From: CALBTQ01 sp036725605
GTDB taxonomy: Bacteria; Lernaellota; Lernaellaia; Lernaellales; Lernaellaceae
NCBI GenBank assembly: GCA_036725605.1
Contig: DAIMDW010000007.1
Span: forward strand, 1 to 64,000
Length of the DNA: 64,000 bases
Direction of reading: 5' to 3'
Below are positions 36,283-45,280 of the stretch, in pieces; within the stretch, counting starts at the first letter, position 1, and every line of letters starts with the position of its first letter. The notes beneath the pieces were generated by a model. It had not been told where the DNA came from. It worked only from the letters and a program-made list of their open reading frames with translations, and made no database searches. Both the position numbers and the translations under genes were made by a program.

Positions 36283-38355
36283 ATGGCGGAAATGTCGTCC
36301 AATCGTGTGCTGCCGGGCTTTTTGAAGAATACCGACATGGTGCTGGCCATCGGGCTGGTGGCCGTGCTGATCGTGATGATCGTGCCCATTCCGACCTTCA
36401 TGATGGACATTTTGCTGACCATCTCCATCTTCCTGGGCTTGCTGATTCTGATGGTCGGCCTGTACATCGACCGGCCGCTGGATTTCTCGTCGTTTCCCTC
36501 GGTGCTGCTGATCGCCACGTTGTTCCGCCTGTCGCTGAACGTCGCGACCACGCGGTTGATTTTGCTGCACGGCAACGAGGGCACCGACGCGGCCGGGCGC
36601 GTCATCCAGGCGTTCGGACAGTTCGTGGTCGGCGGCAGCTACGTGGTCGGCCTGATCATCTTCATCGTGCTGGTGATCATCAACTTCCTGGTCATCACCA
36701 AGGGCGCCACGCGCATCGCCGAAGTCACCGCGCGCTTCACCCTGGACGCCATGCCCGGCAAGCAGATGGCCATTGACGCGGACCTCAACTCCGGCCTGAT
36801 CGACGAGGACGGCGCGCGCGAACGCCGTTCGGCGATCGAACAGCAGGCCGACTTTTACGGCGCGATGGACGGCGCCGCCAAGTTCGTCCGCGGCGACGCG
36901 ATCGCCGGCATCATCATCACGCTGGTCAACATCATCGGCGGTCTGACCATCGGCATCGCGCAAAAGGGCATGGACGCGGCCAACGCGGCCAGCACCTACA
37001 CGCTGTTGTCGGTCGGCGACGGTCTGGTCAGCCAGATTCCCGCGCTGATCATTTCGACCTCCGCCGGTATCATCGTCACGCGCGCCAGCAGTCGCGCCGA
37101 CCTGGCCGGCGAAATCGGCTGGCAGTTGCTGGGCAAAACCAAGGTCCTGTTCATCACCGCCAGCCTGTTGGCTTTCTTTGCGTTCATCCCCGGCCTGCCG
37201 TTCGCCCCGTTCATTCTGCTGGCCATCGTGGTCGCCTTCATCGGCATCCAGACCCGTAGCGCGCAGCAGAAGGCCGAAGAGGAACTGCCGGTGATCGAGG
37301 AAGCGCCGCCGGCGCCCGAATTGATCGAGGATTTCCTGACCATCGACCTGATCGAACTGGAGGTCGGTTACGGTCTGATCAACCTGGTCGACGCGGAGCA
37401 GGGCGGCGAGCTGCTCGACAAGATCCGCGCCTTGCGCAAACAGTACGCGCAACGCATGGGTGTGATCATTCCGCCGATCCACATTCGCGACAACCTGCAG
37501 CTCAAACCGGGTCAGTACAAGATCATGATCAAGGGCATCGAGGTCGGCGCGGGCGATCTGATGCCCGATCGCTTGCTGGCCATGGACCCGGGTACTGTTG
37601 ACAAGCAGATCGACGGAATTCCGACGGTCGAGCCCGCTTTCGGCCTGCCGGCGGTCTGGATCCGGCGCCGCGAGCGCGAGCAGGCGCAGTTCGCCGGCTA
37701 CACGGTCGTCGATCTGTCGACGGTCATAACGACGCATCTATCGGAAATCTTTAGACTTCATTCCTTCGAGCTGCTCGGCCGGCAGGAGGTCAGCCACCTG
37801 CTGGACAACCTCAAGAAAGAATATCCGAAGGTGGTGGAAGAGTTGGTCCCCAATTTGCTTAGCCTTGGTGTGGTGCAAAAAGTGCTGCGCAATTTGCTGC
37901 GCGAGGAGGTGGGCATCCGCGACCTGCTGACCGTGGTGGAAACCCTGGCCGATTACGCGACCATGACGCGCGATCCGGACGTACTGACCGAATACGTGCG
38001 CCAGGCGCTGGCCCGCAACATCACCTCGCACTTCATGGGCGAGGACAGTTCGATTCCGCTGATGACCCTCGACGGGCGGGTCGAGCAGAAGCTGGCCGAT
38101 TCGGTGCAGCACACCGAGCAGGGATCGTATCTGGCGATCGACCCGGAACTGGCGCAGAAGATCGTCTCGTCGGCCGAGAAGATCGTCTCGCGGTTTAACG
38201 AGGCGGGGGCGCGGCCGGTGCTGCTGACCTCGCCGATCGTGCGCGGGCACCTGAAGCGGTTCCTCGATAAATTCGTGCCGGGCATCGCGGTGCTCAGCCA
38301 TAACGAAATCGATCCGAGAGCGAAAATTTACTCTCTTGGCGCCTTAGGAGTGTAA
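36283..38355 (+). CDS. flhA: Flagellar export gate protein FlhA
   Basis: A 690-residue protein with about eight N-terminal membrane helices (first ~330 residues) and a large cytoplasmic domain that forms the nonameric ring. The FHIPEP-type region is evident around residues 140-200 (TKGATRIAEVTARFTLDAMPGK, with a DADLNSGLIDE loop). It binds export chaperone-substrate complexes and couples ion flow to export. It starts one base after flhB and ends three bases before flhF. Confidence 0.97.
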   Translation: MAEMSSNRVLPGFLKNTDMVLAIGLVAVLIVMIVPIPTFMMDILLTISIFLGLLILMVGLYIDRPLDFSSFPSVLLIATLFRLSLNVATTRLILLHGNEGTDAAGRVIQAFGQFVVGGSYVVGLIIFIVLVIINFLVITKGATRIAEVTARFTLDAMPGKQMAIDADLNSGLIDEDGARERRSAIEQQADFYGAMDGAAKFVRGDAIAGIIITLVNIIGGLTIGIAQKGMDAANAASTYTLLSVGDGLVSQIPALIISTSAGIIVTRASSRADLAGEIGWQLLGKTKVLFITASLLAFFAFIPGLPFAPFILLAIVVAFIGIQTRSAQQKAEEELPVIEEAPPAPELIEDFLTIDLIELEVGYGLINLVDAEQGGELLDKIRALRKQYAQRMGVIIPPIHIRDNLQLKPGQYKIMIKGIEVGAGDLMPDRLLAMDPGTVDKQIDGIPTVEPAFGLPAVWIRRREREQAQFAGYTVVDLSTVITTHLSEIFRLHSFELLGRQEVSHLLDNLKKEYPKVVEELVPNLLSLGVVQKVLRNLLREEVGIRDLLTVVETLADYATMTRDPDVLTEYVRQALARNITSHFMGEDSSIPLMTLDGRVEQKLADSVQHTEQGSYLAIDPELAQKIVSSAEKIVSRFNEAGARPVLLTSPIVRGHLKRFLDKFVPGIAVLSHNEIDPRAKIYSLGALGV

Positions 38356-38358
38356 CCG

Positions 38359-39588
38359 ATGCAAACCCGTAAGTTTGTCGTGGGCAACGTCAGCCAGGCC
38401 ATCCAGGTGGTGAAAAAGGAAATGGGCGCGGACGCGATCATCCTCTCGATGCGCACGGTGCGTCAGCCCAACGGACCGTTCGGCACGCGCCAGATGCTGG
38501 AAGTCACCGCCTCGCTCGATCGCCCGATCGCCAAGCCGGAGAAAACCCTGCGCGCGGTGGTCGACGACAAGGCGCCGCCCGCCGGCGAGGCGCGCGAGGT
38601 CGAGCTGTCGCTGGCCGACGTGATGCGCGAGATGGGCGTGTTGCGGCGCCGGCTGGAGATCATGGAAGAGACGCTGGCGGAAAACTCGCTCGAACAGAAA
38701 TTGTCGCAGGTGGCGACGAACATCGACGAGTTACAGCTTTCGATGCGCGAGGTGCTGTTGTCGCAGGATCGCCGCGAGCAAAACGACGAGTTGCTCTACA
38801 ACGGCGATCTGGGCCGGCTGGTGCACGACCTGCGCCTGTCGGGCATCGGCGACGACCTGGTGCGCGATCTGCTCAAGGACACCATGCAGCGCCTGGGCAA
38901 GCGCAGCCTGTCGCCGGACGTCTACGGCGTCGATTACCTGGCGCAGTCGGTGATGGACCACGTGCGCATCGCTTCGCCCTTCGCGCCGGACGACGAACAG
39001 CGGATTCACATGATCGTCGGGCCGACCGGCGTGGGCAAAACCACGACCATCGCCAAGCTGGCCGCGCAGCAGGTGTTCGGCCTGGAGCGTTCGGCGGCGT
39101 TTCTGACCGTCGACACCTTCCGCGTCGGCGCGATCGACCAGTTGCGCACCTACGCGCGTATCCTGGACGTGCCGCTGGAGGTGTGCCTGAGCGACGTCGA
39201 GGTGGTCGAGGCCGTGCGCCGGCACGCCGACAAGGACGTGCTGTTTATCGACACCGCCGGCTCGAGCCAGAAGGACGCGGCGATGATCGGCGAACTGGCC
39301 AAGGTCTATCGCGCGGGCGTGCCGATGAACGTGCATTTGATCGTCTCGGCCGCCACCGACGGCCAGAACCTGCGCGACATCGTCGACCGCTACGGCGTCA
39401 TGCCGTTGACCAGCCTGATCGTCTCCAAATTGGATGAGGCAACCCATTTCGGCAGCGTGTATAATCTGATGCACAACGCGCGGCTGCCGTACTCCTGCTT
39501 CACCGTGGGACAAAACGTGCCCGACGATATCGAGGACGCCACGCCCGAGCGGGTGGCCGATCTGCTGTTGTCAATTGCCGCCAAATGA
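38359..39588 (+). CDS. flhF: SRP-like GTPase FlhF
   Basis: A 409-residue protein: an N-terminal B region (~1-70), a coiled/variable segment, an N-domain, and an SRP-type G domain with P-loop GPTGVGKTTTIAKLA. G-domain motifs DTFRVGAIDQLRTYA, DTAGSSQKD and SKLDEATHFG follow. FlhF sets the position and number of flagella at the pole. It lies upstream of its partner flhG, the usual pairing. Confidence 0.96.
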   Translation: MQTRKFVVGNVSQAIQVVKKEMGADAIILSMRTVRQPNGPFGTRQMLEVTASLDRPIAKPEKTLRAVVDDKAPPAGEAREVELSLADVMREMGVLRRRLEIMEETLAENSLEQKLSQVATNIDELQLSMREVLLSQDRREQNDELLYNGDLGRLVHDLRLSGIGDDLVRDLLKDTMQRLGKRSLSPDVYGVDYLAQSVMDHVRIASPFAPDDEQRIHMIVGPTGVGKTTTIAKLAAQQVFGLERSAAFLTVDTFRVGAIDQLRTYARILDVPLEVCLSDVEVVEAVRRHADKDVLFIDTAGSSQKDAAMIGELAKVYRAGVPMNVHLIVSAATDGQNLRDIVDRYGVMPLTSLIVSKLDEATHFGSVYNLMHNARLPYSCFTVGQNVPDDIEDATPERVADLLLSIAAK

Positions 39589-39609
39589 ACTAGAGAAGGG
39601 CGTAGATAA

Positions 39610-40503
39610 GTGGACCAGGCCGAATCCCTGCGCAAGAAGGCGAAAGAGCGTAAAAGCCAAATGGAACTGCAAGAAGAGCGCGTGAAATACGTCGAAGGCA
39701 ACCCGGTGCTGGTGCTGGCGGTCACCTCCGGCAAAGGCGGCGTGGGCAAGACCAACGTTTGCGCCAACCTGGGCATCGCCTTGTCGCGCCTGGGTAAACG
39801 GGTGCTGATTTTCGATACCGATCTGGGTCTGGCCAACATCGACATCCTGCTGGGGCTCAAACCCGAGTTCAACATCAGCCATGTATTCAGCGGCGAAAAG
39901 CGGCTGGACGAGGTGATCGTCGAAGGTCCGGAAGGCTTGCTGATTCTGCCGGCCAGCAACGGCATCGAGGAAGTCACCACGCTCAGCGAAGCCACGCGCA
40001 TGGATTTGCTGGCTCAGTTCGAGAACCTCGACCGGCAGATCGACATCATGTTGCTGGATACGGGCGCGGGCATCGGGACGAACGTGATGTACTTCAACGT
40101 GTCGGCCCAGTACATCCTGATCATCACCACCGCCGAACCGACCGCGATTACCGACGCTTATGCGATGATGAAAATATTGTCGACCAAGTACCAGGAAAAG
40201 CGCTTCCAATTGCTGGTCAATATGGTCGCCGATGAAAAAGAAGCGATGGGCGTGTATCGCCATCTCGCCCAGGTCGCCAACCGGTTCCTGGATATTTCCA
40301 TCGATTTCTTTGGATTTATCCCCCGGGACCCGCACATTCCCGCTTCGGTTCGGCAGCAAAAAGCGGTTTTAACGGCTTTTCCGAATGCCCCATCTTCTAA
40401 GTTGTTTGAATCGCTCGCAAGCAGTATATTGTCTATGGAGATCCCCCGATCGCCGAAGGGGAATATCCAGTTTCTTTGGAGGCATGTACTGCGGGTAGGC
40501 TGA
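39610..40503 (+). CDS. flhG: MinD-like ATPase FlhG/FleN
   Basis: A 297-residue ParA/MinD-family ATPase starting at GTG 39610. The deviant Walker A SGKGGVGKTN is at ~residues 40-49, followed by LIFDTDLGLANIDILLGL and LLDTGAG. It probably restrains flagellar number together with FlhF. The N-terminal ~30 residues (charged, before the ATPase core) resemble the FlhF-stimulating activation helix. The C-terminus differs from common homologues, ending in a basic hydrophobic stretch. A small membrane gene begins about 10 bases downstream. Confidence 0.93.
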   Translation: MDQAESLRKKAKERKSQMELQEERVKYVEGNPVLVLAVTSGKGGVGKTNVCANLGIALSRLGKRVLIFDTDLGLANIDILLGLKPEFNISHVFSGEKRLDEVIVEGPEGLLILPASNGIEEVTTLSEATRMDLLAQFENLDRQIDIMLLDTGAGIGTNVMYFNVSAQYILIITTAEPTAITDAYAMMKILSTKYQEKRFQLLVNMVADEKEAMGVYRHLAQVANRFLDISIDFFGFIPRDPHIPASVRQQKAVLTAFPNAPSSKLFESLASSILSMEIPRSPKGNIQFLWRHVLRVG

Positions 40504-40513
40504 GGAGCGTTCG

Positions 40514-40702
40514 CTGCGCACCAGTACTAAAAAAGTTATCGCGGGTGTGGCCCTGTTGGCTTGTTTCCTGGCCGTGGTGTCGGGAATCGCCATGCAGGTG
40601 CCGCCGATTACCGTTTTCAAGCGCACGCTGATCGCGACCGGCTCATTCGCTGTGGCCGCTTTTCTGGGCGGCCTCATTTATGAGAAAATGTGGCGTAGAT
40701 GA
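40514..40702 (+). CDS. Small two-helix membrane protein between flhG and fliA
   Basis: A 62-residue frame with no ATG, GTG or TTG start in a good place. CTG at 40514 has GAGGAG six bases upstream and gives a short basic N-terminus, helix one (~9-26), a turn (QVPP ... FKR) and helix two (~39-55) with a positively charged end (EKMWRR). The next in-frame starts (GTG 40547, TTG 40556) lack a ribosome binding site and would cut into helix one. Its stop overlaps the fliA start by four bases (ATGA), a sign of coupling. Not recognised as a known family; its position suggests a flagellar regulatory or assembly role. Confidence 0.6.
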   Translation: MRTSTKKVIAGVALLACFLAVVSGIAMQVPPITVFKRTLIATGSFAVAAFLGGLIYEKMWRR

Positions 40703-41481
40703 CGGTTCCGGATATCAAAGACTACAAAGAGGCCAACGACAACGGCCGCACACAAATGCGGGATGATCTCATCCGGCATTACATGCCTTTGGTTAAACTG
40801 GTCGCCAACCGCATCATCCGCAAGCTGCCGCCGCAAATCGAACTCAACGATCTGATCAACGCCGGCGTCCTGGGCCTGATCGACGCGATCGACAAATTCG
40901 ATCCCGCGCGCGACATCAAATTCGAAACCTATGCCGAGTTCCGCATCCGCGGCTCGATCCTCGACGAACTGCGCAGCCTCGACTGGGTGCCGCGCTCGGT
41001 GCGCCAGAAGATCCACGAGCTGCAAAAGGCCATCGATAAAATCGAGGGCCGTCACAAGCGCGAGGCTTCCGACCAGGAGCTGGCCGACGAACTGGGCGTA
41101 CCGATTCAGGATTTCCACGAACTGGTGCAGCAAGCCAGCGGCGTGTCGCTGTTGTCCTTCGAAGACCTGGGCTACAACAAGGAGACCGGCCAGCGGCGCA
41201 ACACGCTGGAATACTTCAAAGAGCCGCACAGCGAGAACATGATCACGCTGCTCAACCTCAAGGATGTGCGCGATATCATGGCGCAAAACATCGAAGCGCT
41301 GCCGAAAAACGAGCGTTTCGTGATCTCCATGTACTACTTCGACGAATTGACGATGAAGGAAATCGGTCTGGTGTTGGGCATTACTGAAAGCCGCGTGTCG
41401 CAAATTCATAACAAGGCGATATTACGGCTGAAAGCCAAGCTTCGTCGCCAGTTGCGCGAAGATGCCGAAGATTTGCTATAA
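40699..41481 (+). CDS. fliA: Flagellar sigma factor sigma28 (FliA)
   Basis: A 260-residue sigma70-family factor with regions 2 (DLINAGVLGLIDAIDKFDP, then FRIRGSILDELRSLDWVPRSVR), 3 and 4 (LTMKEIGLVLGITESRVSQIHNKA) and no region 1. It directs transcription of late flagellar genes such as flagellin. No FlgM gene is in view. It starts within the last four bases of the small membrane gene. No clear sigma28 promoter was found in the window. Confidence 0.96.
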   Translation: MTVPDIKDYKEANDNGRTQMRDDLIRHYMPLVKLVANRIIRKLPPQIELNDLINAGVLGLIDAIDKFDPARDIKFETYAEFRIRGSILDELRSLDWVPRSVRQKIHELQKAIDKIEGRHKREASDQELADELGVPIQDFHELVQQASGVSLLSFEDLGYNKETGQRRNTLEYFKEPHSENMITLLNLKDVRDIMAQNIEALPKNERFVISMYYFDELTMKEIGLVLGITESRVSQIHNKAILRLKAKLRRQLREDAEDLL

Positions 41482-41546
41482 ACTATTCGTTCAGTTCTTC
41501 CGATGCAGTTAATGAAAGAGTTAATCTCTTTGGAATCGAGGCGTAT

Positions 41547-41930
41547 ATGCCCGAATTGAAAGCCGATGATACAATTTTGCTGGTAGACGATTTCACTACC
41601 ATGCGCCGGATCATTCGGATACTATTGACTAAGAACGGTTTCGAAAACGTGATCGAAGCCGACGACGGGCATTCGGCGCTCGAGCGATTGAAAACCGGAG
41701 AGGTCAGGCTGGTCATCGCCGACCTTACCATGCCGCGGATGTCCGGGGCGGAGTTACTGGCGACGGTCAGGGAAAACGAACAATGGTCTTCCCTGCCGTT
41801 CCTGTTGATGATGACCGAGCAGGAGCGAACCGACGGCGGCGATCACTATGCGGATGCGCAAACGGGGGTGATCGTCAAACCGTTTACCAAAGAGATCCTG
41901 GCCCAACGGATCTCGACGTTATACGCCTGA
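41547..41930 (+). CDS. cheY: CheY-like receiver
   Basis: A 127-residue receiver with all catalytic residues: the acidic pair in LLVDDFTTMRRIIR, Asp in LVIADLTMPRMSG, Thr in LMMTEQ and Lys in IVKPFT. The FTTMRRIIR segment is typical of chemotaxis CheY. It lies 65 bases after fliA and before a FliK-like gene. It probably signals to the FliM/FliN switch encoded in the same cluster. No cheA gene is in view. Confidence 0.9.
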   Translation: MPELKADDTILLVDDFTTMRRIIRILLTKNGFENVIEADDGHSALERLKTGEVRLVIADLTMPRMSGAELLATVRENEQWSSLPFLLMMTEQERTDGGDHYADAQTGVIVKPFTKEILAQRISTLYA

Positions 41931-41979
41931 CGAACACGGAAGTTCGTAACGAAGGCAGGCCAGGGAAGGAGGGAGTCTC

Positions 41980-42279
41980 ATGAGCCCGATTGGTGTCGCG
42001 AACACGATTGTCGGCGCCAGTGTCGTGGACAAAGTCCAGAACGCACAGCAATTGCAGGTCGACATTCAGCAGAAGCAGGCGGAAGCGGCGGCCGTGCGCG
42101 AGCAAAACCGCCAGCGCAATACGGTCAAGCAGACGCCCGACGGCGAAAAGGTGAAGATGCGCGAGCGCAACGATGAGCGCCGGCAGCGTCGTCGCAATCG
42201 GAAAGATGAAAACGAAGAACAGCAGGACGATCTGTTCGAGGAAGGCTCCGAAGTAAAACATATCAATATCAAGGTGTAG
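41980..42279 (+). CDS. Small charged protein of the flagellar locus, unknown function
   Basis: A 99-residue protein with AAGGGAGG before its ATG. The first ~25 residues are mildly hydrophobic; the rest is a highly charged helix with an Arg-rich patch (RRQRRRNRK) and an acidic tail. No recognised domain. It begins about 50 bases after cheY and ends immediately before the FliK-like ATG, so it is probably part of the same transcript. Possibilities include an export chaperone or a scaffold, but nothing in the sequence decides this. Confidence 0.6.
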   Translation: MSPIGVANTIVGASVVDKVQNAQQLQVDIQQKQAEAAAVREQNRQRNTVKQTPDGEKVKMRERNDERRQRRRNRKDENEEQQDDLFEEGSEVKHINIKV

Positions 42280-43416
42280 ATGCCGGAGAAGATCACCTTC
42301 AAGGCCGGGACGCCTCAAGTCGCCGCCCGGCAATCCACACTTGTTCTCATCCCTCGTCGCGCACAAGTGTTGGCCAACCTGCAACAAGGCGAAAAGCTTT
42401 CCGTGCAGGTGCTGGAGAAGTTTGCCGACGGCAAGGTCATGCTCAAGATCAAGGGCGCGGCCGTCACCGCGCAGGCCAAAGGCGATTTCGCCGTGGGCGA
42501 GCAGGCGGAGGTGATGGTCGAGCGCAAGGGCAACGCGTTTGTTTTGCAGCGCGTCGACAAGCCGCAGGCCGAGTTGGAAGAAGCGTTGGTGCGCGTCGTG
42601 CGCGCGCGCCTGAGCGGCTTCGAAGATCGCTCGTTGGATATCCTCAACGTGCTCGACGGCAAGGCGGCCTCCGCGCTCAGCGAGGCCAAAGGCGGACTGG
42701 CCGGCCTGATCGCGCGCATGAACCTGCTGGCCAAACACCTGTTCGAGGCCGAGGGCGATTTTTCCAAAACGCTGGCCAATCTGTCGGTGCTGCTGGGCCT
42801 GTCGCCGGCGAGCGCGACCGACCGCATCAGCGAAGCGCTGGGGCGCAACCTGCCGGGTTTGTTGCAGCGCATTCTCGCGGCGGACAAGGGCGAATGGTCG
42901 CAACTGGTGCAGCAGTTCCCGCAATTGTCGACCGAGGATCTGGAGGCGCTCAACGCGCAGGCCGGCAAACTCAAGGAGCAGATCGGCCTGTTCCGCGCGC
43001 TCAACGGCCTGTTCGAATCGCGCAACCTGCCGCTGCATCTGAACGCACCGTTCGTCTTCCAGGGGCGGCCGATGCCCACCGAGTTGTGGGTGTACAAGCG
43101 CTACGACGCGCAAAAGCAGCGCAACGACGACAAGACGACCAGCGCGTACATCAAGGTGCGCATGTCGAACCTGGGCGAGGTCAAAGCGTTGATTATGGTC
43201 AGCGGCAAAAACGTGCGCGCTTCGATCTACACCGAGCGCACCGAAGTGGCCGACACCATTCAGGGCGCGCTGCCCGAGTTGGTCGAGCACCTCGAGGCCG
43301 GCGGGCTCAAGCCGCAGGTCGCCGTGGTCGACAACCTCGACGAAGCGCCGAAACAAAACCTGCATGAATTGCTCTACGGAACCGGCGAGCAGCATGCGTT
43401 GAATGTGAAGGCATGA
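42280..43416 (+). CDS. fliK: FliK-like hook-length control protein
   Basis: A 378-residue protein. The first ~90 residues resemble a DUF-type beta domain (VLANLQQGEKLSVQVLEKFADG). A helical region follows, and the C-terminal ~120 residues have the FliK/Flg_hook pattern (AYIKVRMSNLGEVKALIMV, then VRASIYTERTEVADTIQGAL). It starts directly at the stop of the small charged gene and overlaps fhlB by four bases. FliK family members measure hook length and trigger the FlhB switch. The sequence is less Gln/Pro-rich than E. coli FliK, so the domain call is from the C-terminus. Confidence 0.72.
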   Translation: MPEKITFKAGTPQVAARQSTLVLIPRRAQVLANLQQGEKLSVQVLEKFADGKVMLKIKGAAVTAQAKGDFAVGEQAEVMVERKGNAFVLQRVDKPQAELEEALVRVVRARLSGFEDRSLDILNVLDGKAASALSEAKGGLAGLIARMNLLAKHLFEAEGDFSKTLANLSVLLGLSPASATDRISEALGRNLPGLLQRILAADKGEWSQLVQQFPQLSTEDLEALNAQAGKLKEQIGLFRALNGLFESRNLPLHLNAPFVFQGRPMPTELWVYKRYDAQKQRNDDKTTSAYIKVRMSNLGEVKALIMVSGKNVRASIYTERTEVADTIQGALPELVEHLEAGGLKPQVAVVDNLDEAPKQNLHELLYGTGEQHALNVKA

Positions 43417-43697
43417 AGGACGACACGCCGAAAAAAGACCGCAAGGTCGCCGCGGCCATCACCTACGACACCAAGAAGGATCGTGCGCCGCGCCTGACCG
43501 CCAAGGGCATGGGCGTGATCGCCGAGAAGATCATCGAAAAGGCGATCGCCGCCAACGTGCCGCTACGCGAGGATCCCGACCTGGCCAGCGCGTTGGCCAA
43601 GCTGCCGCTGGGCGACGAAATCCCGCCCGAGTTGTACCAGGCCGTCGCCGAGGTCCTGGCCTTCCTCTACAAACTCAACGGACGGATGAAAAATTAA
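43413..43697 (+). CDS. Stand-alone FlhB C-terminal domain protein (FhlB)
   Basis: A 94-residue protein matching the post-cleavage part of FlhB (RAPRLTAKGMGVIAEKIIEKA, and PPELYQAVAEVLAFLYKL). It lacks membrane segments and the NPTH motif. Known FhlB proteins can replace the cleaved C-domain of FlhB. It overlaps the FliK-like gene by four bases, suggesting the two act together on export specificity. The last four bases overlap the convergent PilZ gene. Confidence 0.9.
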   Translation: MKDDTPKKDRKVAAAITYDTKKDRAPRLTAKGMGVIAEKIIEKAIAANVPLREDPDLASALAKLPLGDEIPPELYQAVAEVLAFLYKLNGRMKN

Positions 43698-44398
43698 CGG
43701 TGCCGTTTGGCCTGAATTCGTTGGCAGGCGAAAATGTACTGATTGAGTTTCTGCTGTTCTTCCGAATTCATTTCCATCCAGCGCAGGCCGAGGTGAAACC
43801 GCTCGCCCTTGCCGCGGCGGATCGAACAGACCACGCCGGTCAACACCAGTTCGCCGAAGTTTTGCAACTCCAGATGAATGTTGCGGATCGTCGCGCCGAT
43901 GCGGATGCCCGCCTCGCGGGGGAAGGACAGGTTCACACCTTCCTGGCTGATGTCCTCGACGCGCACCTTGCCGCCGGTGCGGTTCATGCCGATCATCGTG
44001 CAGTCGGCGCTGAGGGTGTCCATGGGCCGCACGCGGTAGGTGCGCCGGCGCTGATACAGCACGAGTTCGTCGGGCATCTCCACGACGAACTGGTCGCCCA
44101 CCGTGCCTTTGCGGCCTTTGAATTGCGTGTGGAAGGAAAACTGGCCCTGTTGCCGCGTCAGCGTGAAGCAGATGTTCATCGCGGCCTGCTCGGGCAGGGC
44201 TTTCCAGTCGTTCGTTTCCTTGTAACCGGAAAGGAGCACTTCGGTGGTGAACACGTGCACGAAGTTGACAACCAGGTCGGTTTCGACGTCGCCCGAGCAA
44301 ATCACCGCCTGGGTGCGTTCGTCGCAGGCGGTGCGCAACAGATCGAGCATCGCCGCGCCACGGTATAACGTTTCGGCTTGATCTTTAAAGTTGCTCAT
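43694..44398 (-). CDS. PilZ-domain protein (YcgR-like)
   Basis: A 234-residue protein. The C-terminal half has the PilZ cyclic di-GMP motif: an arginine run in QRRRTYRVRP (~residues 117-126) and the later DISQEGVNLSF. The N-terminal ~100 residues look like a YcgR-N/PilZN-type flavodoxin-like or beta domain. YcgR proteins slow flagellar motors when bound to c-di-GMP. The location next to the flagellar cluster fits that role, and the GGDEF regulator at 14936 could supply the signal. It is convergent with fhlB (4-base overlap). Confidence 0.85.
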   Translation of the reverse strand: MSNFKDQAETLYRGAAMLDLLRTACDERTQAVICSGDVETDLVVNFVHVFTTEVLLSGYKETNDWKALPEQAAMNICFTLTRQQGQFSFHTQFKGRKGTVGDQFVVEMPDELVLYQRRRTYRVRPMDTLSADCTMIGMNRTGGKVRVEDISQEGVNLSFPREAGIRIGATIRNIHLELQNFGELVLTGVVCSIRRGKGERFHLGLRWMEMNSEEQQKLNQYIFACQRIQAKRHR

Positions 44399-44470
44399 GA
44401 CTCACTGAATAATTGATGAAAATTTTTCCATTAAGATACGTATCGGTCCGTTGCCCGCGACAAACAAGGG

Positions 44471-45217
44471 TTATTCGTGCCGCCGGCGCACCTTTTGCCA
44501 CGATTCGGTGCCCAGGAAGCTTTCGTCGATGTCCCCGGCCATCTCGGTGAACATGCGCGTGGGCACGGTCAGGGTCAGCAGATTGGCCGGCACGTGGGGC
44601 CGCGCCGAAACGTCGAACATCCCCAGAATGGCGCGCTGGCGCTCGGCGGCGCCTTCGACCAGCGGTTCGGCCACCATCTGTCCGCAGCCGGCGGCGAAGC
44701 GGATGATCACGTTGCTGTCCTCGAGTTCGTTGCCGAAGTCGGCCAGAATCACCAGCGCGGAAAGGTGATCCGGCGGCGCGAAGAAAATCACCAGTTCCGG
44801 CTCGATGCCCTCGGGCAGCTCGGGCAGCGGCACGAAGCAGCAATAGCGCGCCGGCGCTTCGCGCAGAGGCTGGCGGCCGATTTTCACCCGCGCCAGGGCC
44901 GGCGTTTTGATGTACCGCTCGCCTTCCACCACGCCCTCGATGCCACAGGAAAGAAACTCGGCGAAATGCGGCATCGTCTGAAAGTTGAAACCCAGATAGC
45001 GTCCGGCGCCCGGGCAGCCGTAGGTCTCCGCGTCGAAGGCGACGCTCTTGCCTTGCGACGCCTGGTAGATCAGCCCCACGACGCACATGCCGCGCCCCAC
45101 GCCCTTGTGTGTCAGCGCCCCGGCCGGCTTTTCGTCGGCGTAGTAGACGCCGATGGGTACGTTTTTCAAACCGATCGTTTCGATGAACTTTTGGGCCATG
45201 TCACCGTACGTGCGCAT
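44471..45217 (-). CDS. DUF169 family protein
   Basis: A 248-residue protein of the DUF169 family, with the N-terminal pattern LKNVPIGVYYADEKP and the conserved Cys/Gly-rich AFDAETYGCPGAGRYLGF segment. A second Cys-containing stretch (FAAGCGQMV) follows near residue 175. DUF169 proteins are common in anaerobes and often contact corrinoid, metal or iron-sulfur systems, but the function is not established. GGAAAGGA precedes the ATG. It lies downstream of the cytochrome genes and may be expressed with them. Confidence 0.8.
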   Translation of the reverse strand: MRTYGDMAQKFIETIGLKNVPIGVYYADEKPAGALTHKGVGRGMCVVGLIYQASQGKSVAFDAETYGCPGAGRYLGFNFQTMPHFAEFLSCGIEGVVEGERYIKTPALARVKIGRQPLREAPARYCCFVPLPELPEGIEPELVIFFAPPDHLSALVILADFGNELEDSNVIIRFAAGCGQMVAEPLVEGAAERQRAILGMFDVSARPHVPANLLTLTVPTRMFTEMAGDIDESFLGTESWQKVRRRHE

Positions 45218-45280
45218 TTCGTTTTCCTTTCCACGCTCTATGGAAACAGTGAACGAGAGGCGGGGGCGTTTGTCAAACGG

